Below, one piece after another: positions 63,694-64,000 of a stretch of 64,000 nt of DNA. The notes beneath the pieces are model-generated. The model was not told where the DNA came from. It saw only the letters and a list, made by a program, of their open reading frames with translations, and did no database searches. Location of the stretch: assembly GCA_948144175.1 (NCBI GenBank), contig CANXME010002102.1, positions 372,001 through 436,000 of the forward strand. Direction: 5' to 3'. Position 1 is the stretch's first letter. Each line of letters opens with the position of its first letter. Origin of the DNA: Closterium sp. NIES-65. Taxonomy: Eukaryota > Streptophyta > Zygnematophyceae > Desmidiales > Closteriaceae. A program made the translations under genes and the position numbers.

Positions 63694-64000
63694 GGAAGGA
63701 CAGGTGGAGACGGAACACAAGAGCGAAGAACAAGGTGAAACGGGCGGTCGGCATGGTAATGGGACGGACGAGGCTTTGGGGATACAGCACGACTGACAGG
63801 GGAACGACGAGTCCACTGGAACGAGGAAAGGGACTCGACAGGGGGAACAGGAAGGGATGGTAGGGGACCACGATTAAAGCCTGCATGTGCTGAGTCGGGC
63901 AGGTCTCTCAGTCGCTGCTGCTCCGTCTCTTCTGGCGACAGCCGCTGCGATACCTGCCCCCGCTGCAGCTCCTGCGGCTCCTCCTCTACTCTCTCCTGCT
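63694..64000 (-). pseudogene. Family-3 copia linker between integrase and RT, cut by the window edge
   Basis: Minus strand: EEEPQELQRGQVSQRLSP, then EQQRLRDLPDS and a Ser/Pro/Arg-rich stretch, readable from 64000 down to 63694 without a stop. The composition and the family-3 RNase H on the other side of G suggest the linker between integrase and RT. No catalytic motif is included, so the call rests on context and on remembered resemblance to green-lineage copia proteins. Confidence 0.45.

Overview
Eukaryotic intergenic DNA made almost entirely of nested retrotransposons. I recognise no host gene, rRNA, tRNA or CRISPR array. No single-copy gene anchors the organism. The Ty1/copia elements carry a primer site matching the 3' end of initiator Met-tRNA, there is a chromodomain Ty3/gypsy remnant and a LINE, and family-3 proteins resemble green-lineage copia proteins as I remember them. 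A streptophyte alga or land plant is my guess, with low confidence. TAG ends the intact gag-pol, so the standard code appears to hold.

The dominant family (here 'family 1') is a Ty1/copia element with LTRs of about 1093 bp (TGTTGG...CCAACA), 5-bp target-site duplications (TSDs), a PBS reading TGGTATCAGAGC three bases inside the 5' LTR, one gag-pol frame of 1526 codons (gag, CCHC knuckle, protease, integrase, RT, RNase H) and a G-rich PPT. There are ten insertions: A (2243-21928, +), B (6179-12151, -, inside A's pol), C (14319-21172, +, inside A's 3' LTR, intact), a solo LTR (24342-25430, +), H (27698-34504, -), a recombinant LTR (36424-37517, -), D (38806-43859, -, cut at both ends), a solo LTR (45393-46485, -), E (48381-55228, -) and G (56937-63693, +, heavily decayed).

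The host layer is older repeats: a LINE fragment (1-1370); three copies of a second copia family ('family 2', minus strand; LTRs at 1371-2218, 22949-23796, 46808-47656, pol fragments beside them); the 3' end of a chromodomain gypsy element with its LTR (24149-26200, +); a third copia family ('family 3', minus; 26325-27692, 38415-38805, 56126-56936, 63694-64000) beside a plus-strand gag remnant; a 31-bp minisatellite (34539-35204, again 43860-44173); and GC-rich unclassified DNA.

Two recent duplications tie the right half together: 34891-36423 matches 43860-45392, and 36424-38810 matches 54135-56521, both nearly identical by eye. The LTR at 36424 carries the left flank of one insertion (TAGGG) and the right flank of another (GTTCG), as expected from LTR-LTR recombination. 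G likewise has non-matching flanks and bridges a deletion in family 3.

Counting LTR-pair differences by eye, C (at least 2) and B (at least 3) are youngest, A (about 14) and H (about 16) intermediate, E (about 28) older and G (dozens) oldest or composite. Only C looks able to move by itself; B keeps an open frame but lacks about 294 codons.
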